Positions 37,481 to 49,100 of a stretch of DNA of 64,000 nt are shown here, piece by piece; the stretch's first letter is position 1, and every line of letters begins with the position of its first letter. Source of the stretch: Polytrichum commune (Eukaryota; Streptophyta; Polytrichopsida; Polytrichales; Polytrichaceae); NCBI GenBank assembly GCA_950295325.1, contig OX485806.1, positions 23,934,001 to 23,998,000 on the forward strand. The letters are read 5' to 3'. The position numbers and the translations under genes are program-made. Under the pieces are notes generated by a model, which made no database searches, was not told where the DNA came from, and was given only the letters and a program-made list of their open reading frames with translations.

Positions 37481-37946
37481 GCATACCCGGGGTGGCAACC
37501 CTTGTGAATTGACTGTGACTAATTCATTTGTTTCAAATGTATGGTACCTAGATGTTCAAATATCGTGTCACTTTGTTGTCCTCCTAGTTATGCATTTAGA
37601 GATTGGTATCCATCCTTAGTTATTCCTTTTCATTTGATTGGTAATGACTCATGTGAGGTATTCTTGTACAAAATTGGAGGCATGTAAGATATGGAAAGGG
37701 CCTACAATTTTCAAGAGCTATCACTCTAAATCATTTAGCTATTGAACATTCTAAAAATGGGCTACAATTTAGGAGGGTGCAATGGTTCTTTTCTTCACTA
37801 TTCAAGAGGCTACTCGCATAGTAAATTGTGGAATCCACTTTCCCATGTATGTTTGTGCCAACACTGCTTTTTGGCTATGTTTGATGCATCACAATGTATG
37901 TGGAATTCCATTATTCGATTTGGACACACAAGTATCGGTGTTGTTG

Positions 37947-38228
37947 TCAAAAAAAACAAATTGCTTCATCGAAAGTACGTTGGCATTCCTCAATCCATTC
38001 ACATTTTTTCTCTTCCTTGAGTAACCAATGTGATGATTGTGTAATCTCGGCATACATATAAATGAACCTCCTGTGATATGTAGCCGCTCCTAAAAAACTT
38101 CTTAGACCTTTTACATTGGTTGGAGATGGCAATGAAGCAATCACTTCAATCTTCTTAGGATCCACAAGTAGGTTCTTTTGCACACTACATGGCCTAATAG
38201 TCTTCCCGAAGTGATACATATCATGCAT
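37947..38228 (-). pseudogene. Ty3/gypsy RT thumb to RNase H start
   Basis: The frame contains VDPKKIEVIASLPSPTNVKG and LRSFLGAATYHRRFI, the RT C-terminal/connection motif of Ty3/gypsy elements, then WIEECQRTFDEA, the start of RNase H. It ends where a frameshift moves the RNase H reading to another frame (HIHCDAS at 37881-37902). Part of the element at 37480-42150. Confidence 0.85.
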
Positions 38229-38679
38229 TTTTCCGGGTTAAAGGTGAATCCGTTCTCTTGATACTTTTGTAAACATAAGTCTATATACCTAAGGTGTTCA
38301 TCCTTGCCTCAATAGATGTTAAAGTCGTCAAAAGACACCTTCATCAACTTATCCAAATATTTTACAAATATTTCCATCACTACCCTTTGCAATGTTGTTG
38401 GTGCACTCATTAACCCAAAGGATATTACTTAGTTTGCGAATGCTCCCCATTCCATGATGAAGCAATTTTGAGTTGATCTTCCAGTGCTATCAAGATTAGG
38501 TTGTAGCCGTTGAGACCATCCATAAGGGATTAGAGATCATGTTTGGCTATTGTCTCTAGTATGGAGTCCATGAATGGTAATGGAAATGGATCCGACTTGG
38601 TTAACGCATTAAGCATGTGGTAGTCCATGCATACTCTTAACTGTTCATTCTTCTTCAATACTAAAACTATTGGTTATAG

Positions 38680-39072
38680 TCACTCGGACCTATCCACTAA
38701 ATAAACTAATCCTATCCTCAACAACTTGTCAATTTCTTCCTTTACTTGAGCCACATAGGTTAGATTCATCTGGTACCTCCTTTGTTTGAACGGCTTGGCA
38801 TCAGGCTCAATTTCTGTATTATGTTCACAAGTATATGGGGGTATCCCCTTCATATCTTCATAGATCCATGCAAACGCATCCTTATACTCTTTAAGGAGCT
38901 TTATCAACTTCATCTCATATTTGTCTTCTATATATTTTCCTATCCTCACCATCTTTAGGTCTTCTTCAGTCTCTAGGCTCATCTCATCATCCTTGATTGT
39001 CCAACCCGCAATTTGTTGTCCTTTTACAGCTTCCAAAGCCGGGAACCTATTTGTTATTGTCTCTCCTTTCAT
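38680..39072 (-). pseudogene. Ty3/gypsy reverse transcriptase, N-terminal part
   Basis: A 130-codon open stretch that starts before the RT fingers (LKEYKDAFAWIYEDMKGIPP) and continues through PFKQRRYQMNLTY and KEEIDKLLRIGLVY. These are the standard linker and first RT motifs of Ty3/gypsy polyproteins. The frame breaks just before the palm, whose YHMLNALTKSDPFPLP-type block is readable in another frame at about 38570-38640. It belongs to the element at 37480-42150 and is not a stand-alone gene. Confidence 0.8.
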
Positions 39073-39404
39073 CTTGTAGAAGTGAGTGGAATATGTTTTT
39101 CTTCCATATCCGCTTCTTCTTTCTTAGTCAACTTCAAAGGTCGAGGATTCTCGGTCACCTCTTGGCTTACCCTAGGTATACCTTTGGTCATCTTTTTTTT
39201 TTCTTCCCGTTCAGGGGCATTCACTTGTCCATTTGTCTCTTCAATTGGAGTTACTACATGGCATCATATCTTGTACGACTCCTTGAGCCCACATAAATCT
39301 ACCTTACCTACGGGTTGGAGTTTTGGAAAGGCTTTGTACATTGTAGCCTCTTCTTCATCGGATAATTCAGAATCCCAATCATAGCCTTTCCATGCTAACA
39401 CCCT

Positions 39405-39590
39405 CTAAGAGGTTGGTACCACTAGGGTCCATTGCACATTGACAACTGCTTCTTCTTTTCCATCTTGGAGGGTGATTTTGCTAGTATCCCAATCATCCTT
39501 TGCTTGAGCTTGTTTCAACCATGTTCTTCCTAGCATCATCTCATAATCGTTGTTTGTTGGTGGTAAATCTATTACCATAAAGGTCATCAT
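39405..39590 (-). pseudogene. Ty3/gypsy protease C-terminal part
   Basis: The frame includes DYEMMLGRTWLKQAQA, the ILGR-W-L motif that closes retropepsins in Ty3/gypsy elements. The active-site end of the same protease, IDVGSGVNIM, lies at about 39728-39757 in a nearby frame, with Val where Thr or Ser is normally required. Part of the element at 37480-42150. Confidence 0.65.
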
Positions 39591-40079
39591 CTTCTTTACT
39601 CTGCCCTAGTCTATTTTCAAGTTTCTAATCCATTCTACTGGCACAACTTTTCATTGGTCCGTCATCTTGATTGTAAAGGGGACCACCTCTATATTGGTAA
39701 GGCCCAACTTTTCCTTAGTGCATTCGTCATAATATTTACTCCCGATCCTACATCAATATGTACATTTGGCACTTTCCTATTCTTTGTAACCATTGTGATC
39801 ATTGTCATCTCTTCATCTTAATCTTGAGCTTTCACGTGATAAGAATGAGAGGGCCCCACCGCATTCTCCTCTTCCTCCTCTTGTAATGCGGTCATATCTC
39901 TCTTTTTACAGCATGGGCCTATCTCTCATAGTTGTCTTATGGAGATGTTAGCCTTTGTTTTCTCAAACACTTCTCTAATAATCATGTCTACTGTCACAAC
40001 CTTCTCTATGTCGCTCTTGCTTTTAGCCATTGTCTTCCCTCCATTCTCGGGGGGGGGGGGGGGGGGGGCACTCCCTTGT

Positions 40080-41290
40080 ATATTTTGCATACACCTGCGA
40101 TAATGACCTATTAAAATGGGGGCTATTTACCTATGAGAAAGGATTATAAGGGATGCTAATTTTTGAAACAATGGTAAATTGTTGTGATTATTTGCACCCT
40201 ATTGGTAATTATAAATTCTTGGATGGTTGATTTTATGGTACCCTATATTACTTATATGTAATTTTTTTCCCCTGATTGCCCCCATTCCTTAAAGTGTATG
40301 ATACAGTAGAATTCTCGTTAGAAGCACGTGTACAGAGTAAGAGAAACAAACATTTACTAGGGTTTAGGGTTCAGGGTCACACTGAAGTCCGGGCAAAGCA
40401 AAACACTAAACAATAACAACAAAAGATTGCAATTACATGTCATTAAGCAACACGAGCCAACGAATAAAAGTTGTGTTGGATAACACAGTTAGAAACCTTG
40501 AGGTCTTAGGGAACAGGCCAACAACATGTGTCTCAAAGTCACATTTACAAGGTTTGCAGAAGCCCTACAATTGATGCCTTGATCTTCCAATCCTACACAT
40601 TGGAGGAAAATCCCATGCCATGCAAGCAAAATCCACCTAAACTAGCTAGGCTACCATTTACACATGTGGGAAATATGAGGGTACTCGAACTGAAATGACT
40701 ACTACAGATTTCAAGGTATACTAATGATCATTCAACCCTTTTTCCAAATTATATCTCCACATGTGTGAGATAGTACAAATTTAGCAAGTTTTGTTTTTTT
40801 ATTTGAAATGAACTCACTCAATGAGTTTGCATCTACCTCGTCTAAGGTGTAGATTGATTCATACACTAGAGACACAGTTGAGATAATACTTATATTTGTT
40901 GAGACCCAACTGTTTTTTGAACCAATGAAGGTAAGCCATAGCAATTGGGAAGAGCGTTTCTCTATTTCCGTTCTGGACTGCACGTTTCATCAAGTCAATG
41001 GGTTGCCAACAATTGCCCCACTTAGTACCAACCTTCACCCTTATCTTTTGAACCCTTCCTATATAGAACATGCCATATTTTGGTGGCAAAGTATTTAATT
41101 TTTGAAACTATCACTTTTTCTCCATGCTATTTTATATGTACCACTTAGGTAATTTAATCATGTTTTGTCAAATGCTATATTACATATAATCATGTTTCAC
41201 AATCCAGAGCACCCTATACTACATCTAATAATTTTACAAATTTTACGCCAAATTTTTATACAAGACCCTATATTTTATCGCACGTAGTTC
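40080..41290 (-). other. Unexplained block inside the Ty3/gypsy element
   Basis: It separates the gag tail from the protease and reads as unrelated sequence. On the - strand two overlapping frames (41089-40859 and 40983-40732) join by a frameshift into a protein-like stretch: GRVQKIRVKVGTKWGNCWQP, then AYLHWFKKQLGLNKYKYYLN, then YTLDEVDANSLSEFI. The composition suggests a decayed transposon gene, but I cannot assign a family. No target duplication or clear inverted ends were found. It may be an insertion or a remnant of another element. Confidence 0.35.
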
Positions 41291-41761
41291 CTACGTTTTT
41301 CGCCAGTGCCCCCCCGAGCCTCCATTGTCCTTACTCTTCTTCTCAGCTGGTTGTTGGTACAAAGGTACGAACTCTAGCGTTGGGAGTGCTTCGTCCTCTT
41401 CCTTTTGCGTATCTCGGACGGCTTGACAATGTATTTTCTTTTTTGTTTGCCATTCACTTTCTTTGATCAAATCCTTGCCTAGTTGTCTACTTTCTTTTCT
41501 TGCTTCTTCATTTTCTCCTTCATTCGGGAGCTCTTCATCGCTACTTGAGTCACTACCGTCTTTATCTTTGTTCTTGGAATTTGTATCACTATCACTACAA
41601 TCTGACATGTTATTATCTTTTGAGTCGTATTTATCGTCATCATTATTATCTCTTTGTTCTCTTGCCACTGCCTTTTGGGCTCTAATCATTACACACACAT
41701 CAGGGGTGACTACATTTGCTCCTACGGTGGGCTTTGTATTGTTGTTGGGATATCTTCCCAT
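41291..41761 (-). pseudogene. Ty3/gypsy gag C-terminal acidic tail
   Basis: A 156-codon open frame rich in Asp, Ser, Lys and Glu (SDSDTNSKNKDKDGSDSSSD) that starts after the degraded zinc knuckle and stops before the foreign-looking block at 40080-41290. Its position between the zinc knuckle and protease fits the variable gag-pol linker. No domain is recognised in it. Confidence 0.5.
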
Positions 41762-42150
41762 TTCTTGTTGATGTCTAGTAAAGAGTTGGCATTATGACTA
41801 CCTATGCCTTTTTTTTATAACAATAATAACATTCGTCAGCGTTGCCAGCCTGTTGTGATAAGCTAGTATACCCAGTTGTCAGCGCTACCTTGTTGTTAGT
41901 AATTTCCATCATATGTCGGGGGTATTCATGTTGCATGTGGTTGATAGGTCTCCTAGGACCTCCAAAGTAGAGGTATCCATCTTCTCTCCGAGAGTCTTGG
42001 CCTCGGTAGGGGTATGGCGCATCCCTCCTATAATCATTCTTATAGCCATCATTGGTCCTATACTACTAGCCTTTGTATCATCCCTGTAATATTCATTTCC
42101 CTGAGAGGGGCCTCCTTCCTCATGTCAGTAATCGCTTTCTAGGTATGGGG

Positions 42151-43835
42151 GTAAAAGATTGTCTAAATAATGCATAGTCAAGTAACATGCCTCCAACTCC
42201 ATTTGATCGTTAAGACATATCGTTACCTCAAATCCTTTTAGAGAATATATTTGGATCTAAAAGGTACCTGATTGAGCCAATAATTGTCCAAGCCAAGTAG
42301 ATCATTTTTATTTGATTGTCTTTAAACAATTAATAATATAATTAAAATTTAGTTGAGTCCTTTAAAATAATCTACTAATAGACCTATAGATTTCATTGTT
42401 TAGGCTCTCATCTATCTAAGCTAACCTCTAGAACCAAAATCATCATAATCAATCATATAATTCATTTTATACCCCAACTTACCACAATGTAAAGTTTATT
42501 TGACCCCCCCCAACAACCCAACAACCCAACAAAAACAAAAACAAAACCCATTTTATTTTTATTATAATCACAATCACAATCATAATCATAATAGTAACCT
42601 GTCATATTAATGTGTTGGGGATGATATGTTCTGGTAGGCCTTGTTTGTAATATAATGGGAATTGGGAATCTATGTCTCAAACTGGACCTTTTCAGAAGTT
42701 TTGGCTATGGAAGTAGTGGAGATGAAGGCGGTAGATGTGTACGCCTTGCCCATTTGCGGTGGCTAATGATTTGAGGGTCATGACTTTTGCAACTTTATCG
42801 CCCATGTCATTAGCTTTGGAACATAGGTAGGAGTCGATTTGATAATGGAGGTTGGGTGTGGATGTTTTTGTAGGTTCATTAAACTAATTGTGAGCACAAA
42901 TTAGTTTGAGTGGTCTATGTCGGATGTGAGGCAGGGAGGGCATGTAGTTTTGGAGGAAATAAAAGAAGACCATGTTGTTTATAAAATAATAGAATTGACA
43001 TGTAGGTATATTGGGACAAACGACTTGTCAAAAAATAACAACTGATGTGCACTTGTGGAGACAAGAACATCCAATGACAACAACTCCAACAACAACAAAA
43101 GCAACAAAACAATAACCATAACTTTGCATGTTTGTAATTCATGTTTGCCAACCATCATGATTGTGCAGCCTTGTGATCTAGTGTATGTTATATTGGCTGT
43201 TGAAATCGTCCAAAATTCACACATAAATCCAAATATGCTTAAATCTTAGTTGTATATAACCATGTGGAGTTGGAGTAGGGATTTGGCTTTGCAAATGGCC
43301 ATGAGGTATGCACGTAGAATGTTTTGACTTCATGGGAAGTAGTTGGCTAGTTGTGAGTTGTGATATGATGCGTAGATGCCATAGTCTCCACATGGTTGTT
43401 TTTCGGCCTCTATGATTAAGCCATTTATGAAGATGTTGGCAATGGATTAGTAGTTGGTCGTTTTGAAGTACAATCTACCAAGTTTGGTTGACTACTAACA
43501 CCAAATGCATAATGAGCTGACAAGTACTTGTTTGTGAGATTTTATTTTCAGTTTAACATGTTACATGGTGCATGACCACTTGTTGTCTTCAATAAGCCAA
43601 CATTTCATCATTTTGTAGTGCGATGTAATCACTAAAGTTAGTGCATTGCTAATGTCAGCCTTTAACTCTTCCACCATGTCGTGCAAGTGTCAGCCCTAAA
43701 CTCCCACCCCTTTGCGTCGTAATCCAAGGGGGAAGCTTCAGACTCACATGTATATGTTTGATGTGGACTTAACCCTTAGGGACCCAGACGTCCAGGTTTA
43801 CCCCAAATAAACGCTTAACACACAACTTTATTCCA
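42151..43835. other. Intergenic, nothing recognised
   Basis: No gene is supported. ACAACAACAAC-type and AATCATAATC-type simple repeats occur at about 42520-42590 and 43070-43110 and account for the low-complexity frames here. Confidence 0.45.
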
Positions 43836-44288
43836 GAAACCTAAGGCTTGGTGTGAGCCCAAAATGGTGCCCACATGTGGTGATTAACTCTTTGAAACCA
43901 ATTTTAGTTTGACTTTGAGGTGTTATGATTATTCACAAAACATAAAAAGAGTGAAGTGTGGTGTGGATTTAAGTTTAGGCATTAGAATGTGTTGTGTGGT
44001 TATTTCAAGGTTTGATTTCAATAAGAGAATGCCTTGATTATGTGAGTAAGGGGTAAGGTGAGGCAAGGTGAGCTCCGTGGGTTAAATGCCCACTTTTGGA
44101 TCCACCTTGTTGGTTTAGGAAGGAGGAAGCTTGGTGGATGGGGATTAGTCCCTACTTTGGAGGAGAAGGTTAAGGGATTGTGATTGGAGGTGCTAATCCT
44201 CTCACCCTATCCTCACCTCTCTCCCCCTCTCTCTCTTTGCTACTTAAGGTGTTTTTCTCTCATTTTACCTCTCTCTCTATCAAGTGCT

Positions 44289-44430
44289 CTCAAGAGAGCG
44301 AGCTCTTAAGAGCTTGAGCCACGTGTGTGGGTTGATTAGTTTTTAGTGAAGTGAAGGAGTTAAGCTCTCTCTCTCGTCCTCTCAAGGAGGTGAGCTCTTA
44401 GAGCTTGGAACCACGTGTGTAGATTAGTTA
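44289..44430 (+). repeat. About 90-bp direct duplication
   Basis: GAGCTCTTAAGAGCTTGAGCC followed by ACGTGTGTGGGTTGATTAG (44301-44340) is repeated as GAGCTCTTAGAGCTTGGAACC and ACGTGTGTAGATTAG (44391-44428), separated by CT-rich sequence. It follows a promoter-like TACTTAAGGTGTTTTTCTC stretch at about 44240, so it could be a transcribed leader of the element at 43836-48110; that is inference. Confidence 0.6.
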
Positions 44431-44593
44431 ATGTTGTTAGTTTATTAGTTAGTTTATTAGTCAAAGAATAAAAAAGTTATCCATTGTCCGATTAAGCATC
44501 TTGAGAGGATTACATTTAGTGTGTAGTTGAAAGGCTCCCATGTGGGCCTTTGACTAATTAGGTGATTAGGTGGATTGTGGTAAATTTTAGTTC

Positions 44594-45044
44594 GGCTTGA
44601 TTAAGCTTCTGGGTTACTGAGGTCTGGGCTAAGGCCCCTGGATCACCGAGACTGGGCTAAGCCCTTGCAGCACTGAAGTCTGGCTTAAGGCCCCTGGATC
44701 ACCGAGACTGGGCTAAGCCCTTGCAGCACCGAAGTCTGGCTTAAGGCCCTGGAGCGCCGAGGCTGGGCTAAGCCCTTGCAACACCGAAGTCTGGCTTAAG
44801 GCCCCTGGATCACCGAGACTGGGCTAAGCCCTTGCAACACCGAAGTCTGGCTTAAGGCCCCTGGATCACCGAGACTGGGCTAAGCCCTTGCAGCACCGAA
44901 GTCTGGCTTAAGGCCCTGGAGCGCCGAGGCTGGGCTAAGCCCTTGCAGCACCGAAGTCTGGCTTAAGGCCCCTGGAGCGCCGAGGCTTGGCTAAGCCCTT
45001 GAAGCACTGAAGTTTGGCTTAAGGCCCCTGGAGCGCCGAAGTTG
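44594..45044 (+). repeat. 57-bp minisatellite, about 7.5 copies
   Basis: The unit, with the landmarks GGCTTAAGGCCCCTGGA, CGCCGAGGCTGGGC and TAAGCCCTTGCAGCACCGAA, is repeated head to tail. CTAAGCCCTTG occurs seven times. Units alternate between GGATCACCGAGACTGGG and GGAGCGCCGAGGCTGGG types, so the array grew by multi-unit steps. No spacer sequences exist, so it is not CRISPR-like. Units contain short palindromes such as GGGCTAAGCCC. Confidence 0.9.
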
Positions 45045-45333
45045 TAGGCTAGTTAAATTAAAAGGTTACCTGGTTGGGTAAACCATTTACATTTAATTAA
45101 GCTAAGAGGCTACTCGAAGTTGGAACTAATCAATAAGGCACAAACATATTCTAGCATCTATCACATTAGATTCCCTAAAACCTTAATTAGCCATGGGAAA
45201 GTAGTTAGGACTTTTAGTATAGTTAGAATTAAGGGTGGCCGCAAGGCAATTGTGTGGGAGCGTGTTTAACCATTAAGGGAGTGTTTTTCAACACTTACAT
45301 CCTTTTTGGTAGAAAATCGATCACTTATAAAAA

Positions 45334-45559
45334 AATGGAGAAAGCGGAGGACATCCACATTGGCGAGACAAAGGAGGTTAGGCCGATGGAGAAAGCGGAA
45401 GACTCTAGCAATGGTCAAGTAACGAAGAGAATAATCAAAGGCCAAAGGGGGATATCCTTGAGAGCTTGTGTTGCCAAGGCCGCCGGTTGGACCCTTGAGA
45501 AGGCCAACGCGGCCCAAAGCCAAGAGGCTACCACTAATAAACAAAGTGATTCAAAATGA
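45334..45559 (+). CDS. Small Lys/Ala-rich hypothetical ORF inside inverted-repeat block
   Basis: From the ATG at 45334, a 74-codon frame reads MEKAEDIHIGETKEVRPMEK and onward; it contains an internal duplication (MEKAEDIHIGETKEV / MEKAEDSSNGQVTK). It is rich in Lys, Glu and Ala. No family is recognised and no other support for expression exists. It may be a chance frame within the repetitive element. Confidence 0.2.
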
Positions 45560-48110
45560 TATGAACGCCTTTGGGTACAAAGAGATCATTCTTCCGATAC
45601 AAACAATACATGTGATTCTCAACACCATCACCCGGACTAGGACGCTTAAGGGTGGTGGGTTTGGCCTCACACTTGGGTATCAAAAGATACTTCCAACCCA
45701 TAATTCCGGCCACCACACACTCTTATTTAAGCTAATCACCTAATCAAATTCTAATCTAAAATCTCCCTTCACCCTATTAACTTGGTATTAGTTCGTGATT
45801 AACCACACATCCCCATGGTCAATCCCCAAGCTCAAGCACACCATCTAACCCCTCAAAATCTCACTGCTAATCTATTCTGTCCGCCCAAGGAACCTCAGCA
45901 GTCGGCCCCATCCCCCGTAACCCCTGCCTCAGTACCCGATCCTGGAGTGCAGACGAGTATGGAGTCCCTCCCAACGCACTGTTCGCAGCCTTCTAAGCCC
46001 CTGCCATTCGGCCGCAGCTGGAGCAATTCCACCCAACCTTCATATTGCATTAGCCCTATCCTGACCCTTACTTCGTCTCGCACACAATGCAACCTTCTTT
46101 TTCACTTCCTCCCAGCTGCCTCGGTATTCAATTAGCTGAGCGACTTACAGGCAGTTTCTGCCGATCCCAATTCGTGCTCAATTTGTATTGATTGGATCGC
46201 AGCCGCTAGTACACCCTGAGTTTCCTCATTCCCCTGCATCTGGGCATTGGTTCCTTCAGTGCACACCTACACTCACTCACAATCTTGAGGTTCAAAATTC
46301 AGACAATGCAGGTCGTTCCCCTGTCGAATCCAACCATTGACATTCAAACGGTCAGGGTAGCTACCAAGGCCGCAATTTTCCTTCTAACCAGCTTGAGCGG
46401 TTCCCCATCCATCCTTATTCAATTCAGTAGCCTGTCAAGCTTTCCCGGCCGCTCCTCGGTGTATCTTCCTCCCTTCCTCCTTAGGCTGTCCAAGTGAGAT
46501 TGCCAATCCTCAATTGCGGCCACCTCTAATCCCACCAGCCGCTATGGCCTCCTTGATCCCCCTCCCCCTGTTCGGCGACCGCCCTCATTGTCGCAACCCT
46601 TGCTAGCCCCCCCTTGACCATCTTGCCAAATTTCATTTTCTAGCAAAGGTTACGAGCGCAAACCCTTCGCATTCCGCCATGCTAATGGTTAGCTCCTCTT
46701 ACCCCGGACCATATAGTTCATAGGAGGGGAACCAACCCTCCTACTTTACTTTACTTCGGAACTCACCCCTTTAATCGGTAACCAATCCTTAGATGTGGAC
46801 TTCCATCCATGGAAGTCCAATCTTATGTTGATCATCGCGTTGCCGGAGCAACACTACAACAACCCGAACCATACTAGGCAACTATGGCCTCACAATGGGC
46901 CGAAGCCCATGGAGGCCGTGCCGTTCGGCCTCGGGTGGGTGAGGCCACATCACCTCACCCATATAAGCCTCTAGGACTCTACGCGGGGCCCCTACCCCAC
47001 CGTCAAGAAACCTCTTGTCTCTCTACCAAGAGTTGGGGCCAAGTAGACATTTTCCCTTAGCCGCTGGGCCTAGAAGCCCCTAGCAACTTCAGGCCATCAT
47101 AACTTCCTTGTACGAAATCTGATGCTAACAAGCAACCACTTGATCTTCATCTACGCTTCACGTAGATACCGATGGACTCCTCACTTACCCCATTCAGGCA
47201 AGTTTTGAGGAAGTTATGCCTGTTTGAACCTTGGCAGTCCCGGGAATCACACCCAGGCACTGCTGTACCAGGGCGCTGTCCTGGGAAAGCGCCCCACTCA
47301 AATGGCCATAACTCCTAGCTCACACCTCCGATTGAGGTGTTCTTGAGCATTCTATAATCACCACACCATAAGCTACGCATAGCTTATGGCCCTACCCTCA
47401 TGCCTCCTAATCTCCGTGGGTGGGAGGCGTTCCCAACGCCCGGGGCCCTCACCCACACTAGGATCACTTGGGCCCTCTCACCAACAGCGCCACAAGTCCC
47501 GGGTGTCACTCCGGGGTCCCCCTTGTGCCCATGGTGTTTCGGGCACTCCTCATGGAGAGGTGCGCGACACTCATAGTATGCACACACGTATAGCTACTGC
47601 CCCAAGATTGGGTTGCTGAGCCCTCAGCCTGATTCCCCTCGTCGAGAGAGGCATCCTTCGACCTCGAAATCTTCTGGACCATCCTTCGAACTTCTGCCTT
47701 CCCACACCGAGAACCAGCAGCACTCCAGAGCCTCACAGGAGCTCTCTGCTGGGATCCGAAACTCCAGGTCCTATCCTCCCGAGGAGGCCGACCCCTTCCT
47801 AGAATTAACACCCACTCATCCTAATCTAAACAATTAATCCTGGTCAAAACCGCCATCTCCATTAATTTACAGCTTAAGTACTAACCCCGTAATTCATGCC
47901 CAACCCAACCATTAATTAACAATTTAATTGAACATCCATGCCTCATTCCAGCCCACACAAATCTTCATCTTAACACTAATTTAAACCTAGCCCCTTCACT
48001 CTTTTTATGCTTTCAAGTAATTAAATAGTTATCAAGTCCAAAATCTAATGAACTACTCAATTCAACCACACATGTGGGCACCATTTTGGGCTCACAGCAA
48101 GCTATGTTTC

Positions 48111-48952
48111 AATATGTCTTCTTGGAACATCAAGTGTGCGTAGTCCACCAATTAATCATTGTATACCAATTTCCAAACAAGGGTCGAAAGTAGTTGGGCG
48201 ACTTTCATCTTACTTCCATCATTGAAAAAAATGATAGTTTGAGACCATAGTATTCTATGTTATGCTCTCAAGTAGGGGGTTTGGCAACCTTCCCTTTGTG
48301 CATTTTGAAAGTCAAAGTGGCTTCAATCTAGTTGAGATGATACACTCATTATCTACTAACAAATCATCCAGAATATGTGATTTCATTCTAAATGATAACC
48401 ATGTAAATAGTTGGCCATAACATCAAAATATTATAGAGAATTGCTCATGACGACAATACTCAAATACATACGATTCATGACTCCAAATTTGTGAACTTAA
48501 GTTTGGAATTCATAACAGAGAAGAATGAAATGTGAGCCCAAAGACAATTCAGTTCATATCCATCTTAAACATTTACGGGACATTTACGGGACACTTCAAA
48601 AGTGTTCAATGCATCTCCAATATTGTTCATACCTTTATTAGATATTGAATATAATATGCATTTGCAACATATTCAATGAATGGAAACACCTCTATAAATG
48701 TCAACAACATAATTGCGTGCATTTTTAACAAATTTTCTACAAATATTTGACATTTGAAACGCAAAAGTAAACCCAAAAACCAATACAATACAATACAATA
48801 AAATATTGTCAATTGACATGCACAATTTAGAATTTGACATGTAGTGTGACATGTGAAGAAATCAAACTACATGTCAATTGACATGTTAGAAATTGAAAGG
48901 ACACATATTACTAGGCAACTTATAAAATGAAAATTACAGCTCAAGTTTTTGG
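48111..48952. other. Intergenic, nothing recognised
   Basis: AT-rich sequence with no supported gene. AATACAATACAATACAATA is a short pentanucleotide repeat at about 48785-48803. Confidence 0.45.
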
Positions 48953-49100
48953 ACATAACGCTATTCAAATTCTTAACAATGTTATGTGGGATTGACAGTA
49001 TTCAATGGAATATTCTTCACATTCATACTCAATGTGAACAATATTCTATGGAATATTATCCGTCCCACATAACAATGTTATGGATCTAAATAATGTCATG
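48953..49100. mobile_element. Short palindromic MITE, copy 2
   Basis: The left arm CATAACGCTATTC...CAATGTTATGTGGGA is mirrored by the right arm TCCCACATAACAATGTTATG...AATAATGTCATG. The centre is also palindromic around CACATTCATACTCAATGTG. About 148 bp. The right end resembles that of 941-1045. Confidence 0.65.

Larger units (their letters stand above)
37480..42150 (-). mobile_element. Decayed Ty3/gypsy retrotransposon
   Basis: Reading right to left, the order is gag tail, protease, reverse transcriptase, RNase H, as in Ty3/gypsy elements. Visible parts: a degraded zinc knuckle (CYYCYKK, near 41810-41830), an acidic gag tail (41291-41761), protease DVGSGVNIM (39728-39754) and LGRTWL (39500-39550), RT N-part FAWIYEDMKGIPP (about 38840-38880), RT palm FGLMSAPTTLQ with SFDDF (38321-38335), thumb LRSFLGAATYHRRFI (about 38060-38110), and RNase H HIHCDAS (37881-37902) plus YYASSLLN (37800-37822). 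Many stops and frameshifts separate these. No integrase and no LTR pair were found. The protease D-T/S-G triad reads D-V-G. A 20-G run at 40049-40068 and an unexplained 1.2-kb block interrupt it. Confidence 0.85.
43836..48110. mobile_element. 4.3-kb block bounded by a perfect 28-bp inverted repeat
   Basis: The string TGTGAGCCCAAAATGGTGCC (28 bases in all, ending CACATGTG) at 43852-43879 has an exact reverse complement at 48069-48096. Weaker inverted similarity extends outward for about 15 bases (GAAAC.T..GCTTG) and inward for about 90 bases (CATAAAAAGAGTGAAG on both arms). No target duplication could be found and no transposase or pol domain is seen. It could be a non-autonomous DNA transposon with long inverted ends, or two related repeats in opposite orientation. 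The interior from 45.9 to 47.8 kb is clearly GC-richer than the surroundings. A weak primer-site-like string (TTGGTATTAGTTCG) is at about 45781. Confidence 0.55.

Noticed and set aside
37742-38020. Open frames on the + strand.
   Set aside because: They are shadows of the RNase H region of the Ty3/gypsy element on the - strand (HIHCDAS, YYASSLLN readable there).
44594-45044. CRISPR-like array.
   Set aside because: The repeats are contiguous with no unique spacers and the genome is a plant; it is a minisatellite.
45775-45800. Primer-binding-site-like TTGGTATTAGTTCG, hinting at an LTR ending just before it.
   Set aside because: Only about 9 of 12 bases match the usual tRNA-Met site and no LTR pair was found; the flanking ends are inverted, not direct, repeats.
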